In this document: piece by piece, positions 1 to 12,968 of the stretch
Layout of the letters: every line of letters begins with the position of its first letter
Numbering within the stretch: the stretch's first letter is position 1
Assembly (NCBI RefSeq): GCF_011397635.1
Contig: NC_064770.1
Span: 7,898,826-7,962,825 of the forward strand
DNA length: 64,000 nucleotides
Direction: 5' to 3'
DNA from: Epinephelus fuscoguttatus
Taxonomy: Eukaryota; Chordata; Actinopteri; Perciformes; Serranidae
Position numbers and translations under genes: made by a program
Notes under the pieces: generated by a model
The model's database searches: none
Told to the model about the DNA's origin: nothing
Seen by the model: only the letters and a program-made list of their open reading frames with translations

Positions 1-711
1 TATTGTAGCGGCCCTAGGGCAGTGGTGAGTGTGAATGAGTGGAGTCAGCTGTCAGTCAGTGTTGGAGCAGAAAGGCGGAAGGTGTCCCCGCTCGGTATTG
101 TAAATGAGTATGTGTGTGCGAAGTGTGTGTTTTTTCGCCACTGACCAGTTCGGATCGCCAGTGCTATCTCTGTAAATAGCATGCTAACTTAGTCTTTCCC
201 TTACCTCTGGGCTGTGTGATGTCATGAGCTTTGCTCCACTGTGTCTATAGCTCTCTCTACTCGTGGGACAGCCGTTTTCTTGAGGAAGAGGTGTTTCGGG
301 ATTGGATGTCTTCTCTTCTTCGGCTGGCAGTGGGAGAAGTGAGCACTGCAGACCCGATGACATCTCGCCGTCCGACAAAGGCAGCCTGTGAAAGCTGTAC
401 GGGGTGTTGCGCGACATCCTGTTCTTGCGTTCGGGGAAAAAGGCCCGTTTATTTGAGCACTCCAAAAACTCCAGTAACACTCCAGGGGGTAGCACGTAAA
501 AGACTCCGTCCTCTGACTCTTCTAGCGTAACACACACTTCACACACACATACTCATTTACATTACCAAGCAGGGACAACTTCCGCCTTTCTGCTCCAACA
601 CTGACTGACAGCTGACTCCACTCATTCACACTCACCACTGCCCCAGGGCTGCTACAATATGCTATTTACAGAGATAGCACTGGCGATCTGAACCAGTCAG
701 TGGCGAAAAAA
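1..711. mobile_element. fold-back element / long terminal-inverted-repeat transposon fragment (truncated by window edge)
   Basis: Positions 1-130 (block Y) are repeated inverted at 530-660 with about 90% identity by eye. Positions 131-180 (block X: TTTTTCGCCACTGACCAGTT onward) are repeated inverted at 661-711. Relative to Y, block X lies on opposite sides in the two arms, so the arm structure is probably X-Y-X with the outer left X beyond the window start. The 350-bp interior has open frames on both strands, one (minus) starting within Y and containing SFHRLPLSD, which recalls a THAP-like FHRxP motif but without the zinc ligands. Superfamily not identified. Confidence 0.55.
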
Positions 712-961
712 AGCACTTTTATAGGGGACGCATTTGCCCCCATTACCGTTTACCGGCTCAATACTGAACCAATTTTAGAATGAGTGGTACCCATGAATTA
801 TATGCACACATACACATGGGGAAATAGAGCCCAGGTTGAAAAATACCGAAGTTGTCCTTTAACTGGGCAGACGTTGAACTGACCATTCTATGTAATGGCA
901 GCAACAGAAAGTTCGCTGATCCTTTCCACCAGTGAAGAGAATCAGTATCCCATCTGGCATT

Positions 962-1397
962 GTGCTCTCAGGATCACCATTTTATTCAGTAAAGAGTTGA
1001 TGAAGAGGCAACGTATTCTCACCGAGCTAAAGGTTGGTTAGCATGCTGGAACTGCAACTTCAATAAAACTGTATGTATAATACTGAATATTCTTAAGAAT
1101 AAAAAGTGCATTGCTCTTTAAAATGGTGTACTTGCATTATTATGCTGTTATATTATCATTCTATCAGTGCCGTAACATGAACTTAACATGTTTATTGCAA
1201 TCATTTCTAGGACAATATATGTATCTTTCACCAAAAGTAGTTATTGGGACAGGTCTATAACCAGCAGCCAAAAACTTGGCTGGTGTTCTCAGGATCACCA
1301 TTTTATTCAATAAAGAGTTGATGAGGAGGCAAAGTATTCTCACCGAGCTAAAGGTTGGTTAGCATGCTGGAACTGCAACTTCAATAAAACTGTATGT
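962..1397. repeat. A-B-A' duplication block
   Basis: Segment A (962-1076, GTGCTCTCAGGATCACCATT onward) recurs directly as A' at 1283-1397 with few differences. Between them lies B (1085-1277), a copy of 3828-4026. Confidence 0.85.
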
Positions 1398-2670
1398 GAC
1401 CAATAGCTAGCAAGCTACAATAGCTTCCTCCATTTTGGACTCCCCAGTTCTGTTAAAACAACTTGCTGTTGTTATAATGTGAGCCTGCATATCAAAATTC
1501 ACTGAAGCAAATAAATTAATTTAGCTGAAAATTTTCATCATATTTTGCTGTGTAAATATGTCTTTATCGCATTAAACTTCCAAGAGGTCCATGACTTGCC
1601 ACGTGGTGGTTTACCTGTGCAGAAGGCAGAAATATAAGGTGCCCCTGTGCCAAGTATGACATCTTCAACTTTTTAGCATTAGAGATATTAACTACTGAAG
1701 GTTCAATTAGTCTTCATGGGAATAAAAACACCAGGTTTTTTATGATTTGTGTGAAAACGATAAAATTGTGGTCTTGAAGTTGATGCAGTTACTGTTACTA
1801 CCGTTATTACTGTGGTTATTACAAAATTGTTAGACTAGTTATGAGATAGAAAAAGTGGAGTAAGAATTAATATGAGCATGCGGCAAGATTTATCGATTCT
1901 AAGAGTCTAACCAGTAGTGGGGCTAAAAATGTGTGTGCGGCACTACAGGAAAGGTTATGGAGGGTAATGGCGAGATGGTAATCCTAGATTTGCAAAAACT
2001 CTCACAAGCTACTTTAAAATACTCTTGTATGGCTGTTTTATGGTGTGACAACGCTGTGGTTAAGGTCTGGGCAGGTTAAGACACAAAGAGCATTTAGTTT
2101 GGCTTGGGAAAATATACTGGTTTGGGTTAAAATGATCACTTGAAATCTTGCAAGAGTTTTCGTGAATCTGGAGTTACCATCTAGACACAATCTTTATAGA
2201 GTTTTTAAATTCTAAAGGGTTCATCCTCTGGAGAACTTGAGTGAGACCAGGACATTTCATGGAAACCTGTTGGTTAGATTTTCCTGCCTGACAAGCAAAT
2301 TGGAGATTCCCCAAGTATTGAACCGACAGACTGAAGAAGATGAAACATGAAGCTGAAGCTGCTCAGACAGTGTAAGCCTGCAGGCTGCACGGAGGGGAGA
2401 AAACACAAATCCTCAGCTCCCAGGGTCAGATAAAACTGTGGTTGACCAAATTGAAGCACAGTCACAAGTTTATCTGTGAATAAAGTACAACTGGTAATAA
2501 CCAGATTTCCAGTGTGATTCTGAGCAGCAGAGCTCTACTGTCAAACACTCACATGTGTTTGGACGTTCATGTCTGTCTGACTCCATTAGGCAGTCATGCA
2601 GATACACAACACAGCGCTGTGAGCACATTCTATCAAGGTAATTATGCATGTGAATGTGAGTGAAGGATAC

Positions 2671-2749
2671 TGCTGCAGCAGGACTTGCTGGAACCTGTCG
2701 GCCGTCAGGAAGATGGGATGGGTCAACATGAAGTCATCCAGCAAGGTTT
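2671..2749 (-). CDS. rapgefl1: rapgefl1 coding exon 3 (start of REM region)
   Basis: 79 nt reading (E)TLLDDFMLTHPIFLTADRF then QQVLLQQ. The acceptor TCTCCCTGCAG is good; the donor GTATCC is weak but in the expected place. The leading phase fits the single G left by exon 2 (G plus AA gives Glu). The motif LLDD-LTH-F is shared with RAPGEFL1 and the Epac/RapGEF REM region. Confidence 0.85.
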
Positions 2750-4200
2750 CTGCAGGGAGACACAGACAGAGAAGTTAGTTTTACAGACTGCACCTGAATG
2801 TGACCTGGAACACTTGAGCAGGAAATGCTAAGTATCACTCACAGACGCTTAACCTGAAAGAAAAGGCGGCAAAGTAGACGCGATCAGAATTAATACCTAA
2901 ATAAGAAGTAGGGCAAAGAGTAATGATCATTTTCATTATCGATTAGTCTGCCCATTTATGATTTATGGGTTTCTCTACAGCCAGGAAACAGAGAAAAATG
3001 CAAGTCTAAGGTGACTTCATGCCTTATTTTGTCTGACCAACTGTCCAGAACCCAAAGATATTTTGTTTAAAGTTACATAAAACAGTGAAAAGCAGCAAAT
3101 CATCACACCAGAGAAGGTGGAGCCAGAAATGATCCCCATCTTGTTTGACTGATAACTTAAAAAAGCCTAATCTTATCAATCACTAGTTTCAGTACTAGGT
3201 ATTTGTTTTAAGTTGTCTTTTCACTTCTATGTGCATTCTGGGAAGTCACTTTGCGTTTTCAGTTTCTGTCTGTTAACTGGGGGGATTAGTTCGGTAACTG
3301 GCTGATATGGATTGGGAAACAGGCAGAGTAGGATTGGATAACTGGTGAAGCAGGATCAAGCAACTGTCAAATCAAAGCATTTGAGAGGCCACAACCAGAA
3401 AATGTTTGACCTTTCTGCTTGAGAAGTTACTACACAATGTGTTTTGTTATCAACTTTCAAATTGTTGTTGATTTATCTTCAAGGATCGAAAAACTAGCAG
3501 GTTAGGATCAGGCAATTGGCCACTGTGTAGGCTGAAGGGTAAGACCTTGTTGAGAGGTTTTGGGTTCAATACTTTATTCAACCATTTCCATTTTAGAGAC
3601 ATACAGCATTATGAAAGTCTCTGTAGTCCGAGGTGATATTAATTAATGTCTTCTTTTGTCTAACCAACCAGACCTGCCACAATAATTACGTAATCAACTT
3701 AATGATTTCAGCAAAAAAAAAAACAAGTCTGTGTCAATATATCGAACAACATTGTCCTTGTGTTTATATACATGTATTTATGTTTTATTTATTTAGGATA
3801 CTTTTTTTTAACACATTTTGTGTGTTTGAATATTCTTAAGAATAAAAAGTGCATTGCTCTTTAAAATGGTGTACTTGCATTATTATGCTGTTATATTATC
3901 ATTCTAACAGTGCCATAACATGATCTTGTTATGGCACATGTTTATTGCAATCATTTCTAGGACAATATGTGTATCTTTCACCAAAAGTAGTTATTGGGAC
4001 AGGTCTATAACCAGCAGCCAAAAACCTACAAATATCCAGCTCAAATGTACCCAAGTTTTCTATAAAAAAAAAAAATAAAAAAAAGTCTCCTGAGACTGAG
4101 GATCTGAAGTGAATGAACAGAGAGCTGTAGACAAGCATACACAAATGTATGGAAATTAACAATCAGATATCATTACACACATTTGAATATATGGCTGCAA

Positions 4201-4247
<47 letters not shown>

Positions 4248-4676
4248 ACACACACACACACACTCACACACGGAATATGAAGAACATACTGAAATCTGTG
4301 CTGCTTTGACTCCGTTTTATGTCAGTAATGTTTTCTTTTAATCTCCCAGAGAAGACAGATGTCAGTTCCATCTTCGCCTAGGTCAGCACAAAGACTAAAA
4401 ACATGGGGAAACTGCGAGCACAGCTCCATCAGAAGAGAATCAAACCTAACAACCCAAAATCTGCCACCAAGATTGTTTGATGAGTTGACGGGGTTTCCAA
4501 ATATTGTGGACCAACAAATGACAAAATTCCAAAAGTCAATTGCCAAAGTGCTTTACAGACACATTAACATATTTTTTTTAAAAATAAAAATAAACAGGTA
4601 AATATCTATAAGAGCCACAATTGTAGAAACACACTTCCTGTTTCTGTATCACAGACTTGTTTCTGAAATCAACCCT

Positions 4677-4740
<64 letters not shown>

Positions 4741-5017
4741 TGTAGGCCACGAAGACATATTTAGCCTCATTGTTTTTGATATGCAAAACTAGAACTAAAG
4801 CTTTAAGACACAAAAGGGGGAGAGAAAGATAGATTTATCTATTTTTAAAGAAAATGTGGAGACAGAGACAAACACTGCTGATCACTGAGATAAAAGCTGT
4901 TTTTTTCTGAACTAAAACACTGTGTTAAACTCTCAGCTGCAGCAGCAAATGGCTGTAATTTAAGATGCTGAAACAGCACGACTCAAAACCTGTGGTCACA
5001 TTTACTAAACTATACTG

Positions 5018-5070
<53 letters not shown>

Positions 5071-7794
5071 GCATGCTGCAGTGGGTGTGTCCTGCCCGGG
5101 TCCGCCTCTCTGCAGGCGGTTACCATAGAGACACCACGTTGCCGACAGTGAGAGGATGAAGGGGGAAATGTGAGAGAGGAAACACTGAAGACAGAAATGA
5201 ACGTCACACTTGGGTGTGTGTATGTGTGTGTGTGTGTGTGTTATTGATAACAGAGTCAAATTGATATTACACCTCTGACACTGATGATGCGGGTGAGTGA
5301 CTGGTCATATGATCAATACCACACTGGACTTATCCCAACTGATGTTTCCTCTCCCACTGGAGGGTCAGCCTGCCCCTCATGGAAGAAAGAAACTAAATAT
5401 TTAGGGGTTCAAGCTTGAAAGGCTGAAATCGTTTTGTGTTTGAGCTGATTTTTGTTGTTTGTTTTTTTTCATTTTTCCTAAATGTTTTTTTTTTTTCTGT
5501 TCTGAAGAAGAGATGTTACGCGAGCGGTTACGTCAGTCAGGGGCTTCCACGTGGGGAAGACAGACGGGACGCTTAGCCAGTCATTGCATTTGATTGACTT
5601 CGGTCCGAATGCAACGATTGGTTGGAGTTTTCTTAGAACCATATGAGAATGGTATCATTATGAGTTTGTATCTCAAGTGGAATTCACTTACATTTTAGTG
5701 TGCCATCAGCTTATTAATAGCATTTTAACCTAAACAAAGAAAAGCGTAAAATTTCCAGAAAGGTAAGTGTTGCTTTAACAAAGATTTGTTAATCATCTGT
5801 TGATCATGCAAAAAGGCATGCCTGCTTTTTTCCCTGATTGGTTTAAATCTGCCAGTGGACAGTCCAGTCTGATTTTCTCTATCTCCTGCAGAGTGAAGTG
5901 TCTGCACAGGTAAACTGTGTAACAGCTGAAACTACACAACCCTCAGTCCTTCACTGTCCTGAATTACAAACATGTCACTGGCAGTAGGAAAGTAAAATTC
6001 AAAATTCTCCTGAATACATTACACTAACTTTTATGATTTTCTTCTGTTATGGATTGAGGCAAAAACAAAAACGCTACTATTATGTAAACAGTGCATAGTT
6101 CTCCTGTAGATGTGATAAGGTGTTAGTATAGAATATATGTGAAAATAATTTAGGAACACTATTTTGTATACAGTACAGGCCAAAAGTTTGGACACACCTT
6201 CTCATTCAATGCTTTTTCTTTATTTTCATGACTATTTACATTGTAGATTCTCACTGAAGGCATCAAAACTATGAATGAACACATGTGGAGTTATGTACTT
6301 AACAAAAAAAGGTGAAATAACTGAAAACATGTTTTATATTCTAGTTTCTTCAAAATAGCCACCCTTTGCTCTGATTACTGCTTTGCACACTCTTGGCATT
6401 CTCTCCATGAGCTTCAAGAGGTAGTCACCTGAAATGGTTTTCCAACAGTCTTGAAGGAGTTCCCAGAGGTGTTTAGCACTTGTTGGCCCCTTTGCCTTCA
6501 CTCTGCGGTCCAGCTCACCCCAAACCATCTCGATTGGGTTCAGGTCCGGTGACTGTGGAGGCCAGGTCATCTGCCGCAGCACTCCATCACTCTCCTTCTT
6601 GGTCAAATAGCCCTTACACAGCCTGGAGGTGTGTTTGGGGTCATTGTCCTATTGAAAAATAAATGATCGTCCAACTAAACGCAAACCGGATGGGATGGCA
6701 TGTCACTGCAGGATGCTGTGGTAGCCATGCTGGTTCAGTGTGCCTTCAATTTTGAATAAATCCCCAACAGTGTCACCAGCAAAACACCCCCACACCATCA
6801 CACCTCCTCCTCCATGCTTCACAGTGGGAACCAGGCATGTGGAATCCATCCGTCACCTTTTCTGCGTCTCACAAAGACACGGCGGTTGGAACCAAAGATC
6901 TCAAATTTGGACTCATCAGACCAAAGCACAGATTTCCACTGGTCTAATGTCCATTCCTTGTGTTTCTTGGCCCAAACAAATCTCTTCTGCTTGTTGCCTC
7001 TCCTTAGCAGTGGTTTCCTAGCAGCTGTTTGACCATGAAGGCCTGATTCGCGCAGTCTCCTCTTAACAGTTGTTCTAGAGATGGGTCTGCTGCTAGAACT
7101 CTGTGTGGCATTCATCTGGTCTCTGATCTGAGCTGCTGTTAACTTGCGATTTCTGAGGCTGGTGACTCGGATGAACTTATCCTCAGAAGCAGAGGTGACT
7201 CTTGGTCTTCCTTTCCTGGGTCGGTCCTCATGTGTGCCAGTTTCGTTTGTAGCGCTTGATGGTTTTTGCGACTCCACTTGGGGACACATTTAAAGTTTTT
7301 GCAATTTTCCGGACTGACTGACCTTCATTTCTTAAAGTAATGATGGCCACTCATTTTTCTTTAGTTAGCTGATTGGTTCTTGCCATAATATGAATTTTAA
7401 CAGTTGTCCAATAGGGCTGTCGGCTGTGTATTAACCTGACTTCTGCACAACACAACTGATGGTCCCAACCCCATTGATAAAGCAAGAAATTCCACTAATT
7501 AACCCTGATAAGGCACACCTGTGAAGTGGAAACCATTTCAGGTGACTACCTCTTGAAGCTCATGGAGAGAATGCCAAGAGTGTGCAAAGCAGTAATCAGA
7601 GCAAAGGGTGGCTATTTTGAAGAAACTAGAATATAAAACATGTTTTCAGTTATTTCACCTTTTTTTGTTAAGTACATAACTCCACGTGTTCATTCATAGT
7701 TTTGATGCCTTCAGTGAGAATCTACAATGTAAATAGTCATGAAAATAAAGAAAACGCATTGAATGAGAAGGTGTGTCCAAACATTTGGCCTGTA

Positions 7795-7839
<45 letters not shown>

Positions 7840-10800
7840 CTTTTTTTTTTTTTACATTTTTTAACTACATACACAAGAATGGAAATAACCAGGAATCAAC
7901 CCAATTTAGTACATTATACATCTATTATGAAATACATTTTATAGTATGCAAACTATTAGGGGTGGGGGGTGGGGGGGGGGGGGATCGATACAGCATAGCA
8001 TCGCCATATTTTTGTGTGACAATATTGTATCATCACACAGTGCCAAGAATACATTTTTTTATTGTATAGATTAGCAAGATTACATATCCAAATTAAACTT
8101 TAGGTAGCCTACTTGAATAATAAAGTCAATTGCTTATTCAGTCCACTAGATACACTGTGCTGCAAATAAAATGACTGAAGTGAGATGAACAGACTAAAAA
8201 CTTTATCTTATTAGATAAAACAGATGTTGACAAAGTTTTCCTTCTGGGACACACTTTACAGTTTAAAAAAGGTAATAAATCACATTATATTAGATCGCAA
8301 CATTCAGCATATCACAGCACGTTTAAAATCACACTAATACTGTATTGTGACATAAGTATCGTGATAATATTATCGTGAGGCCTCTGGTGATAAGAAGTAT
8401 GACTCAAAATATGTAGATACAGATCCCTGACCTGAAAAAAACAGCACACTAAAATAGGTGTTTTGTCCCCTCTGCCACTGCATTACTCAACAAAACACAC
8501 CGGTAAGGGTCATGTGTGTAGGCGCTCTGAATGTGTATAAATGTTGATGAATCTGAAGTCTTTCAACTAGATATGCTGTGGTGTATCATGTATTTATGTA
8601 ACTTATGTAAATTTCCCTGGAAAGACAAAAAGAGTGCATCTATCTAAATAATTTGCTAATATCAGAATCAGCATCAGCATTAAAATACTCATGTGCATAC
8701 GATGTATATTCACAGCTGCAATGTGTGGAAAACATGCACATAGTAATGAATTTGAAGTAAAAGCCATTTGAGGAATAATTAGCAGAAAGATGCAGACGAG
8801 AGATGATGGAGAAGATGGTGTGAATGTAGAGAGAGGATGGAATGAAAGAGTGTGAATGTGGGAGGGAGAGAAAACAACTGAATCCAAATGGGATGTAAAG
8901 GACGCCTACAACCTCTCAGAGACAACACACTGACTGTTCACTACAGACAGCCAACCCTCAATAATAAGAAAAGCTTATCAAGAAAAAGACTGTATGAAAA
9001 TAAGAACATTAAGTTATGATTTAGAAGAAGCCAGTTTTCACTTGAACAATCTCTTCTTGCCTCAATTTATATATGTATATTGAACTGGTGCACAGGGACT
9101 TATATCTTGCGAGTGGCAGTTGATATCTGCACATGTGAAATAATATAATTTACTTATGAGCATGTTTTATCTCACTTGTGACTTCAGTCATAAATCTGAT
9201 GCCATATACAGAAGACGGCTTTGGTGCATGTGCGTGGGAACATATTTTTGCTGAGGGCTGCTGCACACTATAAATTTGCTTGCATGAATATGAATGTGCA
9301 CGCACTTACACAGGAGCTAAAGTGACAGGAAAACTGCTCAGAGGTACGTGCATCAGTGATTCTATCACCCGTTGGTCTAAAGAATGTGCGCTCCTTCACC
9401 TCAGACACAATCTGTGTAGTCTGCATGTGCCACAATTTCTAATATGTCATTTTGAATCTTATCAGACCTCCACTTGTCTCTTCGCCTGTTCAGCCAGTCA
9501 ACACTAATGATTAGCTCTCGCACATCTCTCCAAGTTTGGCTTACCCCATCCCTTGCACACTGATCTCACCTGATGTGATGACGTTCTGATGTCAGATCGG
9601 AGGAATTAATTGAATTCACATATTTTTAATGTCTTTTTTCCATCTGTTTTCTGACAGGCACCTTATATGCTTTTCAAAATTTGGAACAAATGTTCAGAGA
9701 GCCCATTGATTCTGGCAAATAAGCCAACTATATCCAGACTGTGTTGTTCCACCCCTTGTCAATATGGGGCGCTGCAGCACTCTCAGCACTCACTTCCCGC
9801 GCCCATGTTTAAGTTTTGACACCTGAGTAGTATGCCAATTTCATTCAGGGACAACATTTTAGCACCTTTGTCCTTTCATCAGCAACCAAATAGTTGAGCT
9901 GTCTGCACTTTGTCAGTTGCACAGCATAGTGTACACAGTGTACAGTGTAGTTTTGAGCCGAGTGAATAAAAAAAATTTGTGGTCGCTGCTAAGGGTAGTT
10001 TGGCTATTTAAAAATGGTGGGTTGGTGCAGGATGTCTTGTGTTGCACTGGTGACAAATCTCTATGGCCAATCAGTGGTCTGCACTGAAGTAACTTCACCC
10101 TTTAGTGTCGCCTCAGCTCACTTGGAACCTCGACCAAGGTGGAGCCAAAAAAAGTACTAGGTACTATCTGCAACTTCTGTTAATGGCAGAAAAAAAGAAT
10201 AAGAATTTTTCCAGATATCATGGAGAATGTGGTTCAGACTTGCGGTTGTGTATCCATATAACCAAATCTCTAGGACCAAATTTTAATCTGGATCAGAATG
10301 TTCTGCTGTCCAGATCAGCTAATCCATCTAACTTTTGTGCTGTTTTGTAAAAGCAACATTGGACTGCATCACTCTGATCCAAATAAAAACTTTAAGATTT
10401 CCAAATCTGGAAAGCCAGTGCTCTTTTTTTTTTTATAACTTAACTGAACTGAATGGCTTAATAGGTAGCCTAATGTCTACTTTATTTACGTTATCACTGT
10501 AACAATTAACAAATCAAAATATAAATAAATGTGTTTATATTTGACCAATTTATGAGTTTTATTACATTTGGTCCTGAAATCCAGCCTGAATCCACCCTTC
10601 TGCCAGTTAAAAGGTATATCAATCCTACTAAAAAAACAACACAGCTTGGAGGTTTGATCCAGATCAAATCAAGACTGATCCCTTTTTTCTCCAACAATTC
10701 ATTTACAAGATTTGATCCTATCTGATAGCTGAAATCTGATCAGATTACTTCTGAACAACTGGGCCCAGGGCTCTAAATTGTATTTGTAATCTATTACAAG

Positions 10801-11757
10801 TTCATATCTCACCTACTAAACTGTTCTTTAAGCCTTCGTAGAGGTCTTTTCTTGATAGAACCATGATTCCTAAAATCACATCTGCAACTCATGAGAAGAA
10901 GTGAAATTATCCTGAGACACAAACAAACTGACTTTATATTTTTCTGGATATAAGTTGGAGGTTTTCTTGTATTTCAGTTTGAAGCCTCTAATTTGAGTCT
11001 GTGTTTTTTCTCCTCCCACCTCCTCTCTCCCTCTCCCTCTCTCTTCCTCCCACTCCTCTTCTCCAAATGTCTTGTTGAGAGCTGGTTGCTATGTGAACAG
11101 GTGCTAAAGAGCCTCTTATCTATCTGCACTCATACACACAGTACATGCATGTCCATATGATACACAAACAAACACACAGCTTCACAAACAGGAAGCCGAG
11201 CGAGGGAAACCTGCAGCTCAGAGCGGGTTGAGGAAGATGAGGAGGAGGAAGGTGAAAGCATCCAGAGAGAGGTGAGCGAGTGGGCAGTGTTTTCACTTCT
11301 TCTCTTCTTTTTGTAAAGAGAAATCATCCTCCCACACAGATCAGTCCTGTCACAGTGCCTCGCTCTCACTTTCTGTTTCTGCGTCTGGAGCCGACTCGTC
11401 TGCAGTGTTCCTGCTTCATGAAGTGGTTTCAGTATTCAAACCCACGACATAACACAAGAACATTAAAGGTTTCTCTGGAGAGCAAAAAAGTCATGAAATT
11501 GAATTCAAATGTTGGAGTTCAATGGTTTGAGTTTCCCAGAAATTCTCAATCCTGCATCAGTAATCTTGGAACACACACACCTCCTTAAAAACCTCATCAG
11601 CACTACCACACAACCAGTGGTGGAACAAGTACTCCAGTAAATGTACTTGGTTACATTCCAATGCTGGGAAACAATACAGACTTCATTCAGTAGAAATGTT
11701 ATTTACGTTCTGCTTCACACGTAACACACCTGAACACACCTGCCTCGACACGCCTGC

Positions 11758-11792
<35 letters not shown>

Positions 11793-11876
11793 ATAAGAAG
11801 CTTAGCCAGCTTTGTTCCTCTTTTATGAAATTATCAGGAAACTTATCGTCCTCCTGTTTTACCTGCGAGGCAGTCG

Positions 11877-11911
<35 letters not shown>

Positions 11912-12349
11912 TAATAATATTATGGGATGGGGGACAGATGTTGCCCATAGCAACCACTGGCTGATTGTTTTGTCAAAGCTTTATAAATTCCTCTGCGTAC
12001 AGCCACTGTTGAAGTTCATGATGGCATCGCTTGGTTTTTACATTTAAAAACAATTAGCCAAGGATGCTAACCAGTTGTTTGTTGTTTGTCTTTTATGTTT
12101 TGCATCTTCTACTTATCTTGCATCTCAAAATCTGATTTTCCAATTTATGTCAATTATAAAGTTTAAGATTACAGAAAATACGAATGTTTAAAATGAAAAC
12201 ATAACTTAAAATAAAAACATGTTCAATTAATTTGTTCACACAGCCGTTTGCAGGACGTTATGTCGTTAATGAAAGGTGGGTGTGAGGCACGCACAAACAT
12301 GTAGTAATTATTTTCTAAATCCTCACTGTCTGAGTGACACACCCTCTCT

Positions 12350-12396
<47 letters not shown>

Positions 12397-12904
12397 ATGA
12401 TTAGGGTTATTGTGTGTATGTGTGTGTTGTACTAGACTGAGGTAGTAACCTTTATGGAGATAATCTTGGTTCAAGGTTCAGTCTTACTACACACGCACAC
12501 ACACTGTCATTGGCCAAGATGTCAAAACTAACACTAAGTGTTTCATGGGAAACCAGTCACCTTAGTGAAGTGATTCTACCATAGTGGCAAATGTTGGTTG
12601 TGCATGCGTTCATCAGATGCAATCACTGAAAAGGAGCAGCTGTAATACATTTTTCTGAGCGCCACAAACCAGCAAAATGATTCATTGTATCATCAGAATT
12701 TCATCCATTCAAGTTGATAATATTTATGAAAGTATAGAGGAGCCGTTCAATTACATTATTTTATGCCATTCATACGCAGGGAGACTCTACTGAGCATGCT
12801 CTATGGGCCCAAATATGAGGAAAAGTAATGGACCTGCATTTGTATAGTGCCTTTCTAGTCATCCTAACACTCAAAGCACTTTTACACAACAAGTCACATT
12901 CACC

Positions 12905-12968
<64 letters not shown>

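Larger units (their letters stand above)
1..2670 (-). other. rapgefl1 intron 3 (partial)
   Basis: Downstream of rapgefl1 exon 3. No further exon recognised before the window edge. Contains the fold-back element at 1-711 and the A-B-A' duplication at 962-1397. Confidence 0.6.

Noticed and set aside
184..546. 120-codon minus frame at the window start, considered as a THAP-domain gene
   Set aside because: It has an FHRLP-like motif but lacks the C2CH zinc ligands, and sits between inverted repeats; described as element interior instead.
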